Assembly: GCA_905116865.2 (NCBI GenBank)
Contig: CAJHNH020000217.1
Coordinates: 405,706 to 469,705 of the forward strand
DNA: 64,000 nucleotides
From: Candidula unifasciata
Taxonomy: Eukaryota; Mollusca; Gastropoda; Stylommatophora; Geomitridae
Reading direction: 5' to 3'
A model generated the notes under the pieces. It saw nothing but the letters and a program-made list of their open reading frames with translations. It was not told the origin of the DNA and did no database searches. Numbering within the stretch: position 1 is the stretch's first letter; each line of letters opens with the position of its first letter. Positions 45,591 through 57,422 of the stretch are shown here, piece by piece. Made by a program: the position numbers and the translations under genes.

Positions 45591-45832
45591 TTTGGGGCAC
45601 ATAGGGTTAGACCTATATTTTATAGACCAATCGGCGCTCGGTGGGTGACGTGGTCAACAACACGCCGGAGGCCTTTACTTTCCAGGACTGTAACTGGTAC
45701 CCATCTAAGGCTGAGCTGACCTGGGAATGAACTTCATTTTTGACGGCGAAAAAGTTGTGCTCCGTCAAGTTCTGAACCCACGACAGTTGGATCCGCAGGT
45801 GAGTGTCTGGCCACTACACCACAGCGGCTCCT
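45590..45832 (-). mobile_element. SINE-D, most complete copy
   Basis: The minus strand starts GGAGCCGCTGTGGTGTAGTG (A-box-like) with GTGGGTTCAGAACTTG as B box. The rest is the AGCTCAGCCTTAGATGGGTA block and the CCTATATTTTATAG block. Confidence 0.72.
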
Positions 45833-46609
45833 GGAGACTATGTGGTAAAACTAAAAATGGGAGCTGGAAAATAGTCGTCAAGTAAACGATCTGAGGAGAA
45901 ATAATTTCTCTACAATCTTTGATCATTTGAAAGTTTGTCATTAAGTACAGTTCAGAAATTCGATCTATAAGTGCAAGCATAATAGCACTGATATTAAACA
46001 CAGAAATGATTTTGTGAACAAAAAACATTTAGATAAACATTGGAATGACTCATTTGTTTAGATACAATTTCAAAGTCATAAAATAAGAAAATGGCCTATA
46101 CGTTAGCGACCCATTCAATGCACACTTCGTTGAGAAAAACAGACATCGCAGGTTGAAGACTAGAAGGCGCGTGTTGTAGAACTGATTCGAAGAAGAAATT
46201 TTCCAGTGCGGGCGAGAGAATTTGGGAACTTAGGTGCCTTGAGCGGCCATACCCAGAAAATGGGTAAGGTGGCTCAGCTCCCCCCCCCCCCTCCCAACCT
46301 ACACCATTTTTTTTCCATCTGGACTCAACACACATGAAAAGCAGATAGGATTCCAGATGAAGGAAATTACACAGACAGAAAGAGAACGTTTCAACGAAAG
46401 TCTTTATCATTTAACAAACTGATAAAAATACTTCATGGTAGAAAACAAACAAATAAAAACTGTTCTAGGGTTTACTTGTGTGTTTCTGCAATAAAGTATT
46501 ATTATAATTGTTCTGTTCGTTGATAAAGACTTAAGAGACAAAGGGACGACACTGGTTTTTTTTAAAGCAGTATTTAGTGTATATCTAAATTAATCGAGAA
46601 GAAACGCCA

Positions 46610-46890
46610 ACTAGACGTAGTTTCTTGTATACATTAACAATTCTGGAAAGGGAAAAATAACCAGACACCGTTTCAAGTGTACATTTACAATACTGAAGGC
46701 GAAAAACAAAATAACTAGACACCTTTCTGGTGTACATTTACAATACTAAGGGCGAAAAATAAAATAACTAGATACCTTTCTAGTGTACATTTACAATACT
46801 AAGGCGAAAAACAAAATAACCAGACGCCTTTTCTAGTGTACATTTAATACTGGAGAGGGAGAAAAAATAACCAGACACCGTTTTTTAGGG
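46610..46890 (+). repeat. ~52-bp tandem array, 5 units
   Basis: Repeats of AGTGTACATTTACAATACT, GGCGAAAAA, AAATAACTAGACACC with drift. Confidence 0.85.
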
Positions 46891-47186
46891 GTAATAATAA
46901 AAACAAAAACTTGTATTAACTAAAACAACTGTAGTTCAAGACAAGATTAGTGATAGCTGGGAAAGAAAGACGCCGTCGGGCAGTGACTTATAAACTTTAT
47001 AGTTTTTAAACCGTTCGATAAACACAGCATATCGCCCTTTGTTCTCTATCAAAGTCAGATACAGCCTAATTATGTACACATACACAAACAAACAAATCAG
47101 ATAAGTATCAGGATAAACACATAAAAGCAGTGAATTCTTTTTCTGGCGGTACACAAACGTACACAGAAACAACATCTTTTTGAAGG

Positions 47187-47412
47187 CATCGTAACGGCTA
47201 CTGTAAGAGTCGGCGTCTGTGGCGCTTTGAAATGCCGGGGTGCCGGGTTCGATCCCAGCTGCGGGCTTCGCACCGTGCGCTGGTTTCGACATTGGTATCG
47301 AGGAGCCGACCGACCAAAGGCAATGACAAACTACTGGACGTAAACTTGCCTAGGGAAAAAAAAACATGCTGGGTCGGTTCTGCAACGTCTTGTTTGGGAT
47401 AAGTAACTCACT
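47187..47412 (+). mobile_element. SINE-B copy
   Basis: Head GGCTACTGTAAGAGTCGGCG; B box CGGGTTCGATCCC; body GGCAATGACAAACTACTGG and GGTTCTGCAACGTC as in 16.5 kb. Confidence 0.85.
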
Positions 47413-47469
47413 TTACTGACTGTAAAAGAAACTTTATGGTGATTACCGGCAAAGTTTTTCGCAAGGGAT

Positions 47470-47496
47470 TGGGGGGGGGGGGGGGGGGGGGGGGGT
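47470..47496 (+). repeat. G run
   Basis: About 26 consecutive G; no SINE-A context recognised. Confidence 0.8.
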
Positions 47497-47938
47497 CATG
47501 CAAAGGAGAATCTTAACATTTTCAATTAAAATAAAATACAACATGTAATAGTGTACGTGTTTCGGAAATTCAAGTCATCTTTGTCACACTCTAAAAATAA
47601 GCATACGTAACACACGCACACACGTGCTTTACTGCATTCTAGCCATGTCATGTTACAAACTTGGCGTAACTACCGTCTCCTTATTTGTGCAACTATATTC
47701 AGCTAACGAAGTTAGTATGAATTTAATCAGATTGTTTCATTTTATTTAAATGTCTTTGAAAGTTGTAGAGAATCTTAGACATACATTACAAAACAATCGC
47801 AGTGCTTTCATACTCACGATCAAAAGACACAAAAGTTGTACATAATTCATTTGCTCTCTGTTAAAACCACCAAAGTGTAATATCCTTGTTTCGAGAACAT
47901 TCGTTTAAACATTCTTCTTCTTCTCCTCCTTTTCTTAC

Positions 47939-48581
47939 TTTTCTTCTTCTTCTTCTTCTTCTTCTTCTTCTTCTTCTTCTTCTTCTTCTTCTTCTTCTTC
48001 TTCTTCTTCTTCTTCTTCTTCTTCTTCTTCTTCTTCTTCTTCTTCTTCTTCTTCTTCTTCTTCTTTCTTCTTCTTCTTCTTCTTCTTCTTCTTCTTTCTT
48101 CTTCTTCTTCTTCTTCTTCTTCTTCTTCTTCTTCTTCTTCTTCTTCTTCTTCTTCTTCTTCTTCTCCTTCTTCTTCTTCTTTTTCTTCTTCTTCTTTTTC
48201 TTCTTCTTCTTCTTCTTCTTCTTCTCCTTCTTCTTCTTCTTCTTCTTCTTCTTCTTCTTCTTCTTCTTCTTCTTCTTCTTCTTCTTCTTCTTCTTCTTCT
48301 TCTCATTCACCGGCTGTAAATGCCAGGAAAGTTCTGGTTGTTCCTCCGCATCTGGACGCAGTCCTGTTCCAGAACTTGCATTTTTGCTTACATATCCGTT
48401 TTACAGACCTGGCTTATCTGTATGCAGGATGTTGGCTACTTGCTTCTCTTAGTTCTCATGCAGATACACTCCGAATCGAAGGAAAACACATAAATAGTCG
48501 ACTTTTACGACATGTTTATTAGCGGGGCAGTGTGTCTGTGCTTGTTCACCCTATGAAACTGGGCCCGGAACCCACACGGGG
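47939..48581 (-). mobile_element. SINE-A with giant (GAA)n tail
   Basis: A nearly uniform TTC repeat (47939-48302, about 120 units, a few interruptions) is the tail of a full SINE-A body ending GGGCCCGGAACCCACACGGG. Confidence 0.92.
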
Positions 48582-49439
48582 TGTCTGAACATTGAGATCT
48601 CTCTGAAATTCAGGCGGTGGCAACATTGTTTTGCAAAAACTATTCTTGTAGACAATAAATAATCTGCAGTTCATTTTGGGCACTGCGTGAAAAGAAGTAC
48701 TATTTTCCTCCCCAATCGATCTGAAGCTGGAATTCATATGTGTTACTTTGACATAATGTAAAGTAACAAATAACAACCCTGAACATGCGTTACACCGGAA
48801 ATCACACTTAGGTGGCTTTGACACGGTGCACAAGGTATATCAAAAAGCACATCAAAACTGACAACCAATGTCTATGTTATATTTGGTCACGTGTCATTAT
48901 GCTAATGAAACATGGCTGATAAGTAAACAAACAACTGGAGAAGATACATAAGGCCTTTGTTTTCGGTTGTTCTGCTGCGAAAATTCTTCAGTATTGTGGC
49001 TAACAGATCATGAACAAGTTTAGGCGAGAAAACACAAATACTGAGGGCACAAGTGGATATTTGAGGCACCATCAAGGTAAATGACAAAATTTGCTTATAA
49101 AAAATGTAGAAAACAGTATCAAACAGTGGAAATGACAAAACTTTGGCAATGACAAAATATAAACCAGTTAAAAATAAAACATCTTCTCAAGGTTATTTTT
49201 TTTTCATCGTTAAATTTGTGAGAAAATAACATATCTCTACACACTAACTTTCAGCTAATGTAAAGTCTCCCTACAGAGATTATAATTCATTGTAAAATTG
49301 TGTGTTGAAACGGCGTTCTCCAAATTTACACTTTGGTTAATCTCTAACAAAATTGATTAAAAGTGATAATCTAACAGAAGCAAAACGTTTAAACTGTTTT
49401 ATACTCTCTATGGTGTCGATAGGTTACACTTTTCATTGA
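48582..49439. other. intergenic, no supported feature
   Basis: An ATG-plus-donor segment at 49010-49076 is discussed under rejections. Confidence 0.4.
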
Positions 49440-49560
49440 AAAGCAAGAGCGTGGGGCGGGAGTCTTCGGGCGTGTGGATTTAGGGCCGCAAGGCAAGTTT
49501 AACCACACCGGACAGATCAGGTTAGGTTGTTTTTTTTTTGCCCCCGAGAACGCTGAAACG
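49440..49560 (-). mobile_element. SINE-C fragment
   Basis: GGATTTAGGGCCGCAAGGC and ACAGATCAGGTTAGGTTG align with the 44.3-kb copy; tRNA part missing. Confidence 0.5.
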
Positions 49561-49898
49561 TTTCAAGTAAACAGAATTGTTCGTTGTTCGTTTTTGAGAT
49601 CATCTTTATGGCACATCTGACATGACCATAAGTGGCCTGATCTCCTACTGAGTATGTCTCCAATGTATTTTTTGGCTAACAACTGCCATTATGTTCTAGT
49701 TGACGTAATGACGCGTGGCTACCGCTGGTTTTCCTGCCTCACAGTGCCAGTTGGTACACGCAGGGTATTGTTTGTTTGTTTTAGTATCCAGAAACCATGA
49801 GTTGTTAACCCTTAGGCTCGGTATTATGCATATCGCAACCTTTCGGCCTTGATTCCATTGTAAATACCGTAAATCTGGGAGAAATGTGGCTTTTCTGC

Positions 49899-49985
49899 CT
49901 ACCCCCGGGAGGGAACCCGGACCACAAGGAGTTCGTCACCCGGTCACCGCGCAATCCGGTCTAGCCAACTACGCTAGAGAGCCGG
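49899..49985 (-). repeat. tRNA-like sequence, probable SINE head
   Basis: Minus strand: GGCTCTCTAGCGTAGTTGGC then TCCGGGTTCCCTCCCGG. A and B boxes are present, but the acceptor stem pairs only partly. Confidence 0.45.
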
Positions 49986-50265
49986 GCACACACAGGATAT
50001 ACAATCTATTCAATGAAAAGTCATTGTCCAGGAAACTAAACGCCTCAAAGCGATTAGTCCCCTCGTAATGAAAATGTCTCTCCTGTAATATAGTAAATGA
50101 CACTTTCCTACGGGATCTCTTCTTCTATGGAAGTAAACAGTTTACAGTTCTCTTTGGGAGCTGAGTTATAACGGCGAGAGTACAGAACGCTTGCCTCCCA
50201 ACTTGAGGTGTTTTGAGTATTCCATGTTTATACCAGAGTGGCTTTCGAGAACATTCGTTTAAACA

Positions 50266-50490
50266 TTCTTCTTCTTCTCCTCCTCTACCTCTTCTTCTTC
50301 TTCTTCTTCTACTTCTTCTTCTTCTTCTTCTTCTTCTTATTCTTCTTCTTCTTCTTCTCCTCCTCCTTCTTAGCATTAACTGGTTGTATATTCCATGGGA
50401 CAGTTCTGGTTGTTCTCCCACTTCTGGACTTCAGTCCTGTTGCAGAACTTGCATATTGCAAACACATCCATTTTACAGACCTGGCTTTTA
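50266..50490 (-). mobile_element. SINE-A, 5'-truncated, long TTC tail
   Basis: (TTC)n with a few other triplets at 50266-50372, then TTAGCATTAACTGGTTG and body to ACAGACCTGGCTTTT. Confidence 0.85.
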
Positions 50491-51480
50491 AGATGATGTC
50501 ATCGACATGTCCGATGGCTTTTATCATGGTTTTACATGCATTTACCATATCTGTTCGCTTTATTGTCTCAGTTAATGTTTAAACAACAGAAAACGAGTGT
50601 TGGGTAGGCCATTTGAAGTTTGTAATAATATGCATTTGCGCAGGAATTTTAGCCAGATGTTTGTTTCGTTTTAATCAAGTGTTAGTTTTAAAATATTTGA
50701 TAAACTATAGCTAACTGACCTCTTTACATTTACAATGCACAGTATAACTCAACGACAAATGGAAAACATCAAACATGGTCTTTAAGAGTTGATTCTCTGT
50801 AACAGTACACAGCAACATTTTCAAGACAATGCGTTATTTGGTTGTTTATTTAAAATATTACAAGTAAAACTGGTCCTTAGAACTGTGGTCTCATTGCAAT
50901 AAAATATTATAAAAGATTAAAAATTGTTACATCACATAGTAAGCAGTATAAGATGTATTTAACCTACAATAAAGAAAAAACAATTCAAAAGTTTGACATC
51001 AATCAATGGACAAATATTGTAACAACCATTATTAAAATATGTCATGTAGTATGCAGAATAAAATAGCTATACATAATTTGAACTATGAGCACAGTCACAC
51101 AACAGACAAAAGCACTGCCTTTGTTATTTAAAAAAAAAAAATCTCAAATTTCAAACATTTTCGGGGTATATATAAAAACACTTTGCTTTCAAATATAACA
51201 GGTATAAGGCCAACATTTGCGTGCATTTTAACAAAGAGAAACAACAGATATTGCCCACAAGGAAGTAATACTGAAGCTTTGGTCATGCATTTTCCACAAG
51301 GATGTATGTACATGGTTCTGTTTGGGAAATTAGTTGTAGCAATTGTCTTGAAAGTGGTGGGAACATTTAAAAACCTCTTGCGAAGAAATTGTTGGTGAGT
51401 GTTTTGGTTCTTAGTAAAACTATAGCTTGGCAGTGTGATTCTCTCAAGAATGACAGAAATGGGAAAATCACACAAAAATA
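50491..51480. other. intergenic, no recognised feature
   Basis: AT-rich; nothing supported. Confidence 0.4.
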
Positions 51481-51574
51481 ACTTATGGATGTTTCGATTA
51501 TAAACGACTTTTTTTGGGGGGTGGGTGGGGGGTCACAGAAAGCCAACATACTTTGTTGGTGGTACAGTGGGTGT

Positions 51575-51847
51575 GTGTGTGTGTGTGTGTGTGGATGGGG
51601 GGGGGGGGTCAAGGAACTATGCGCTGAAAGGAAGAAAGAGAAAATGCTATATCACACAGAGACGAGGGTGTAAGTGTGTGGTAGAGAGAGAGAAAGAGAG
51701 AAAAGTAGAGAGAGACATAAAAGGGGAGAAAGGAGAGAGAGAGAGAGTGGGAGAAGTGTATGTGTATGTGAGGGAGAGAGGGAGAAGTGTACATGTATAT
51801 GTGGCAGAGAGAGAGAGAGGGGTGGGTGAGGGAGCAGTGTACGTGTA

Positions 51848-51935
<88 letters not shown>

Positions 51936-51945
51936 TGAGGGGGGG
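51575..51945 (+). repeat. (GT)n then GA-rich microsatellite tract
   Basis: GT repeat at about 51571-51592, irregular GA-rich stretch from 51660, pure (GA)n at 51855-51930. Confidence 0.9.
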
Positions 51946-52473
51946 GGGGAGTGGAGGTGAATGCGAAAGGAAGGTTGAGCAGGGATTTTAAAAAAGTTAC
52001 AAGTAAAAAGAAAACAAAACTGTTATTCTTCACATTAGGATAAGAAAATCCAGACGTTGGTAAATCAAGAATTGGGAATAAAATACGAATACACAGCCGA
52101 GTGTGCACTAAAATCATCCACAAAGTTCCAGTAAAATAAAACAATAAATTAAAATACTTTAATATTAAATAAATAAACCTAATAAATATAATGTTTGACG
52201 TTGGACATGTTGTTTGAAAAAGAGCGCTGGGAAAAGTGGGTGGGTTGGGGGGGGGGGGGGGGGAGGCAGAATAAGAAATAAGAACATGTTTAAGGGCAAA
52301 TTCGATGAGATGATTAGAAGTACTGTTTCTTCTTTTCTTGTTGAACTCCTGTTGTCATTGTGTAGACCTTAATCAGAATGGAGGTGACTTTCAATTTTCT
52401 TGTTTTCTCTATTACACTTTAGTCCCAGATAAAAGATACCATCAGGTGAAAGACAATATATGTTCTAGTACAG

Positions 52474-52633
52474 GGCTATTCAACTGGCGGCCCGCGGGTC
52501 GAATCCGGCCCGAAGAGGCCCTCGAATCGTTGCCGACTGTATTGTATTAATGATCATTCATAGCTAGGACTCAGACGTCTGGTCCTCCATTTGTAACATA
52601 GTGACCCCTGAGTAAACTTGCTTAAATAGCCCT
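52474..52633. mobile_element. hAT-like MITE
   Basis: 160 bp with CAGGGCTATTCAACTGGCGG at one end and AAATAGCCCTG at the other; CAGGGCTATT is inverted-repeated. The GGCCCGCGGG motif is common in hAT MITEs. Flanking TTCTAGTA/TGCCAGTA is a weak target duplication. Confidence 0.72.
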
Positions 52634-52786
52634 GTGCCAGTAGACGATATTATGACATGAGTTACATGTTCACTTCCTCGATATGTTTCCTTCCAGACAA
52701 TTCTAACACAATTCTGTCAATTATACACTGCGTGTTTAATAATGATGCTGTTCGGAAACTAGAATGCAACAACAGCTGCTCTGTAA

Positions 52787-52787
<1 letters not shown>

Positions 52788-52817
<30 letters not shown>

Positions 52818-53105
52818 CTTCTTCTTCTTCTTCTTCTTCTTCTTCTTCTTCTTCTTCTTCTTCTTCTTCTTCTTCTTCTCGTTCACTACTGTAAACTAGC
52901 TGGAACAATCTGGTTGTTCGTCTACTTTAATCTTAATCCGCAGAACTGGAGTGTTTGCGTACATATCCGATTACAAAGTCAGATTTTATTTGTGTGCAGA
53001 CTGTTGGTTCCTCGCCACTCAGGTAGATATACGAAGATTTCAAATGAAAAATCCCTTATTTGCCCCCGTGTACGTCCCCACCCCACCCCCACCCCCCTGC
53101 CCCCA
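52788..53105 (-). mobile_element. SINE-A with (TTC)~31 tail
   Basis: Tail 52788-52879; body TCGTTCACTACTGTAAAC to GTGCAGACTGTTGGTTCC; 5' end degenerate. Confidence 0.82.
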
Positions 53106-53564
53106 CCAACAGGTCCATGGAGTCCACAAGGGAGTCCCGTAGACCTAATAATTGTTGGTAATGTTTGTTCAAACAAGCGAGGATTTTTCATTTATAAAAC
53201 CATGTTCAAACAATACTACAATCATGATAAATACATGATTAATTACATGACAAGTAGTTGTATTTCTAGCTACAACATTGAAATCTTTACATACAATAAA
53301 ACATGTCATTAGTTAAAGCAATCACAATTTGCCGCTTGATGCATGTACAGGGCCCTATGCTGTCTTACACAACGTATCTAGTGCTCCCCTGTGAGTCGCC
53401 TTTGGCTGAGCAAGGCATAATTAATAAAACTCGCGTCCTTGTTCGACAGTATTTTACAAGATTTACAGTAATTATGAATAATTTGGTTTAGTTCTCTTCT
53501 GATATATAAATAAAAGCATCTACTGCACTATGCGTATGAATTCTTTGTTAGTTAGTTAGTTTCT

Positions 53565-54330
53565 CATTCACATATCACCATGTCATGTTTCGTCTGAATA
53601 TCACTAACCAAACGGACAACCTGATATCATCCAGAAAATACAATATCTTTTTTTTCTTCTTCTGGAGATCAGCGTGTCAATTCTCATTCGGATACCACCG
53701 TGTCACTTCTCATATCACTTCGTCACTTACATCCCGATATCACCATCAGTCATCGTCTTAATATCTTCATGTCACTTCTCGTCACGATATTACCATATCG
53801 ATTCTCTTCTTGATTTCGACTTGTCACATTTTGCATTTCTCATTCCCATATCCCTTCATCCTGATATCGCCTGGTCAGTTCTCCTCTGGATTTCGCCATG
53901 TCGTTTCTCATCTAGATATCACCAGGTCATTTCTTGACCTAATATCAGCACGTAAGTTCTTGACCTTATATCAGCACATAATTTATTGACCTGATATTAT
54001 GGCATCATTACGAACTCTCACATCGTTATATCAGTTCTCATTCCAGTAACCATAACTATTTCATTTATTATCACGATATCACCAGCGATCATATTTGTCA
54101 CCCCAGGATCACCAACTGATAAATTTCTTATCCTGATATCACCAAAGATTTCATTCACCCCGGTATCACCAACTATTTATCTATGCTTCTGTATCACAAA
54201 CTATATCGCCACTTATCCCGATATATGCAAGTATTTCACAGCTCATGCTGATATCACCGTCTATTTGATAGATTTATTATCTTTATTTCACCAGTCAGTT
54301 AATTAAATCGGATATCCACCAACTACTTGA
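53565..54330 (+). repeat. degenerate ~25-bp array built on ATATCACC
   Basis: Dozens of variants of CATATCACCATGTCACTTCT and TGATATCACCAACTATTT run through the block, too drifted for a fixed period. Confidence 0.75.
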
Positions 54331-54369
54331 TGTGTGTCGTACAACTCCAACAGGATCGTCACCGAGCGA

Positions 54370-54480
54370 CCAACACCTGGTGACACAAAGTGTCACCATT
54401 CAGATGAGGGTCACCCTAGCACAAGTCCCAGAAACCGTTAGGTTATTTTAGGGCCCAAGACTACAGCCGGGGTGGGGCTT
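54370..54480 (-). mobile_element. dispersed repeat E
   Basis: GGTGACACAAAGTGTCACCA, CAGATGAGGGTCACC, as at 36.05 kb. Confidence 0.6.
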
Positions 54481-54649
54481 CAGAATAGCGAATCATTTTG
54501 TCCCGCATTCGGACGGGAATGACATCAACTAGTTGATGAATTTATCATCCCCTACCAGTGGTTGCTTCTTACAGTCAAGGCCGTCCCCATGTGAGACGCA
54601 GTTTGTCGTTATTTTGAAGCCACACTCTGGCAATTGCCGGGGGCCGCAA

Positions 54650-54775
54650 ATATAGCCTGGCGGTTGAACGCGGTTTCTGGGATCTCTCCACGGGTGATCC
54701 TTATCCACAGGGTCGCACTTTTCATCGCTCTTTGTGATGTCCTAGTGGGGTAACATTTAATTACTTACTTACTCC
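54650..54775 (+). mobile_element. dispersed repeat E, opposite orientation
   Basis: GGGATCTCTCCACGGGTGAT then TTTCATCGCTCTTTGTG, ending in ATTACTTACTTACT. Confidence 0.55.
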
Positions 54776-54848
54776 CATACCATTCATTCAGTTTGATATT
54801 GACTATCATATCATATTATGTAATTACTCCGTGGTATGTTCCTTTATA

Positions 54849-54850
<2 letters not shown>

Positions 54851-54899
<49 letters not shown>
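54851..54899 (+). repeat. (CT)n microsatellite
   Basis: About 24 CT units. Confidence 0.95.
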
Positions 54900-54902
<3 letters not shown>

Positions 54903-55251
54903 AATAAATTATGGTTGACCATCACAAACTATATTCAGCAATTATTGTTGTAATGATTCGACTCTGGGAGCCTCGCACGCTTCCGCAAGATACTATCACA
55001 GGCAGGGGAAGCAATTGCACCTTGAGCTTGAATAAATACTTCCTCACAGAATGCAATAAATATTCTTCAAAGCTAGAAGAGTCTGTTTCACTCTTCTGTT
55101 AATCTCAACCACTGACAACATACGTTTGTGAAGATGGGTGTCAAATCAGGGGAAGGTCAATAAATTCACCTCTACCCCATCAAACCTCATGTTTTTTCTC
55201 TACAATTAGAAAAATATTATTACATTATTTCTTACGAATGAAATCATTTGG

Positions 55252-55530
55252 TCTTTTTCTTCTTTGTGTTCGAGTTTACCGGATGTAGACTTCAGTGGAA
55301 AGTTCTAGTTGTTCACCATTTCTAGACTTAAGTCTTGTTCCAGAACCTGAGTGTTGCCGTTTTTTGTATGCAGACTGCTGGTTCTTTGCCTCTCGGGCAG
55401 ATGCACTCCGACTTCGACTCTTACGACATGCTTTTGGATAGTCAATGGGTCTATTCTAGTTTTTCCCTCAACAGGGGCCTGGAACCCACAAAACTTTCCG
55501 GCGGTGAACGCGAAGAAGAAGAACACAGGA
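55252..55530 (-). mobile_element. SINE-A with a second SINE 3' end fused in inverted orientation
   Basis: Minus copy from TTCTTCTTTGTGTTCGAG to GGCCTGGAACCCACAAAA. It is followed directly by AACTTTCCGGCGGTGAACGC and GAAGAAGAAG in plus orientation. Confidence 0.8.
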
Positions 55531-56514
55531 CCTTTATGACACAATGAGTAACAGTCAAGACAGGATTAGAATTGGTTAATGTGCCCGCGAGATGGAGTAT
55601 AAGGATTTGAGAAAACCACACCTTGTAATGTTTAACCAGTTGACGCACTGCGAGTCGCTTTGTATTGTAAGGGTTAGCGTACGATTCCTGGCACTGTTTT
55701 TAGAGTTCCTAGTTGCATTTTGATAAGGCAACTGAATGAGGCGAAAGATATTGGGGTCAATTTTCATAGAATACAGAATAACTATGTACAGACTGCAGCA
55801 AAGTGACTTTAAGGGTGGCTACAAAACTTAACTCTTTTCGTTTGGAAATTTAAAAAAAAAAAGATGTTATGGCGGATCTCCTGTTTGTTGTGGGAGAACA
55901 GGTCTGTTTTAAACTCATCCTTGCGGCGAATGAAATCTCGGAACCTTCAGGTCAGTAAATAAGTATCGCCGTTACACCGGCTCCCGATACTCTGTAGCTT
56001 ACGCTTCTACATTCCTTAGGTTTTCACTCTTGAATTCATACTGCATTGGTTCAACGATTACCGACAGTAATAATGCTCATTTATCGACTCAACGAGTACA
56101 CACTGACAGTCTTTCTGTATCACAGAAAAGTTGCTCAACCAATTGCTCGCACAAGCAGTCTAGATCATGTTTTCCCTCCATTTTTATGCCCCCTTCAGCC
56201 ACACCCAAAAAATTTGGCGCACCCAACCGCCCCCTGTGTGTTCTGGAAACGTAATGATAAAGACATGGCTCAACCCTGTACAAGCATCAACACGAGAGAA
56301 TACCAATATCCAAATACAATACATTTCAATATACACTCCGCTGGTTTGATTCCACACAAGAATCAACAGCTAATCGTTAGTTCTGAGATTTTCAAAAACA
56401 TAAACAGAGGGTTAAAAAAAAAAAAAAACTACACAGTATAAACATTATTATACACCCCTCTGTGTTCACAGCTCGAACCTCCACTGCCTTCAGGTTGTAT
56501 TAGAGATCATAATG

Positions 56515-56590
56515 CAACACACGTACACGCACGCACACGTACACACACGAGCATGCACATACACACACGCACGCACATACACACGTGCGA
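56515..56590 (+). repeat. CA/CG-rich simple repeat
   Basis: Irregular ACACGTACACGCACGCAC-type repeat. Confidence 0.8.
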
Positions 56591-56784
56591 CTCTTGTTGT
56601 TTTGTTCTCAGAAAATATGTTTTCATATTTTTAAAAATTCTGTAGGCACATAAGATTCTTTGTAAACATGTCTGTTAATAATACACTTTGTTAATTTTAA
56701 TGAAAAAGAAACACACACACACACATATATAGTACTTTTACGTAGTGATTGGTTTAAGAAACTGTATAAGTATTAGAACGTCCA

Positions 56785-56895
56785 GAAAGCAGTGGCAAAC
56801 TACTGGACGTTAATTTGCCTAAAAAAGCCACAATAGCCAAAACATGGCTGAGGTTGATTCTGCAATGTCCTGTAAAGGATAGGCAACTAACTAGT
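56785..56895 (+). mobile_element. SINE-B, head missing
   Basis: CAGTGGCAAACTACTGGACG and GGTTGATTCTGCAATGTCC match the SINE-B body. Confidence 0.72.
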
Positions 56896-56937
56896 ATACG
56901 TATTAGGAACAAAACCTGTCAAGTTAGCATTGTTTTA

Positions 56938-57120
56938 CAGTAAACCCTCGTTAACATAAATTCGCTTTAAGAAAAACTCGGTAAACATAAACAAAATAAT
57001 GGTCCCATTAAGGATTTTTTACTGTTAGGTTGACCCCCCTCTTCCCCCGTTAGCGTGAATTGCTTTTAACCCGAACTTAATTTTCTGTCCCTTAGAATTC
57101 ATGTTAAAGAGGTTTCACTG
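56938..57120. mobile_element. pogo/Tigger-like MITE
   Basis: 183 bp. The ends CAGTAAACCCTCGTTAAC and GTTAAAGAGGTTTCACTG are inverted repeats; TA flanks both sides (56936-56937, 57121-57122). Confidence 0.8.
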
Positions 57121-57239
57121 TAGTTTATATTCGGCCTGGTGTGTGTGTGGTATGCGTTATAGTGAATCAGTCTAGTTTGACTGAATTTGGGCTCACACTG
57201 ACGATAGTTTATGACCTTTTCAATGAAAATGCTAATTCT

Positions 57240-57422
57240 CGAAGTTTCAACACTGAGGGTCTGGAATAGCACTACAGTCCAGAAGTGGACGAACAACCAG
57301 AACTTTCCACTGGAGATTACAGCTAGTAAACGAGAAGAAAAAGAAGAGGAAGATGAAGAAGAAGAAGAAGAAGAAGAAGAAGAAGAAGAAGAAGAAGAAG
57401 AAGAAGAAGAAGAAGAAGAAAT
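57240..57422 (+). mobile_element. SINE-A 3' part with long (GAA)n tail
   Basis: CCAGAAGTGGACGAACAACC, AGAACTTTCCACTGGAG, then GAA repeats 57335-57420. Confidence 0.85.

Noticed and set aside
46096..46410. 104-codon minus-strand frame
   Set aside because: Includes a poly-C run translation (GGGG) and matches nothing I recognise.
47861..48452. Lys-, Glu-, Arg-, Leu- or Phe-rich reading frames
   Set aside because: They come from the (TTC/GAA)n tail of a SINE, as do those at 50.2, 52.7 and 57.3 kb.
49010..49076. ATG with 22 codons and a strong donor (first coding exon?)
   Set aside because: No recognised downstream exon and no family match; too short to support.
49899..49985. Genuine tRNA gene on the minus strand
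   Set aside because: The acceptor stem pairs only partly and no terminator run follows clearly; more like a SINE head.
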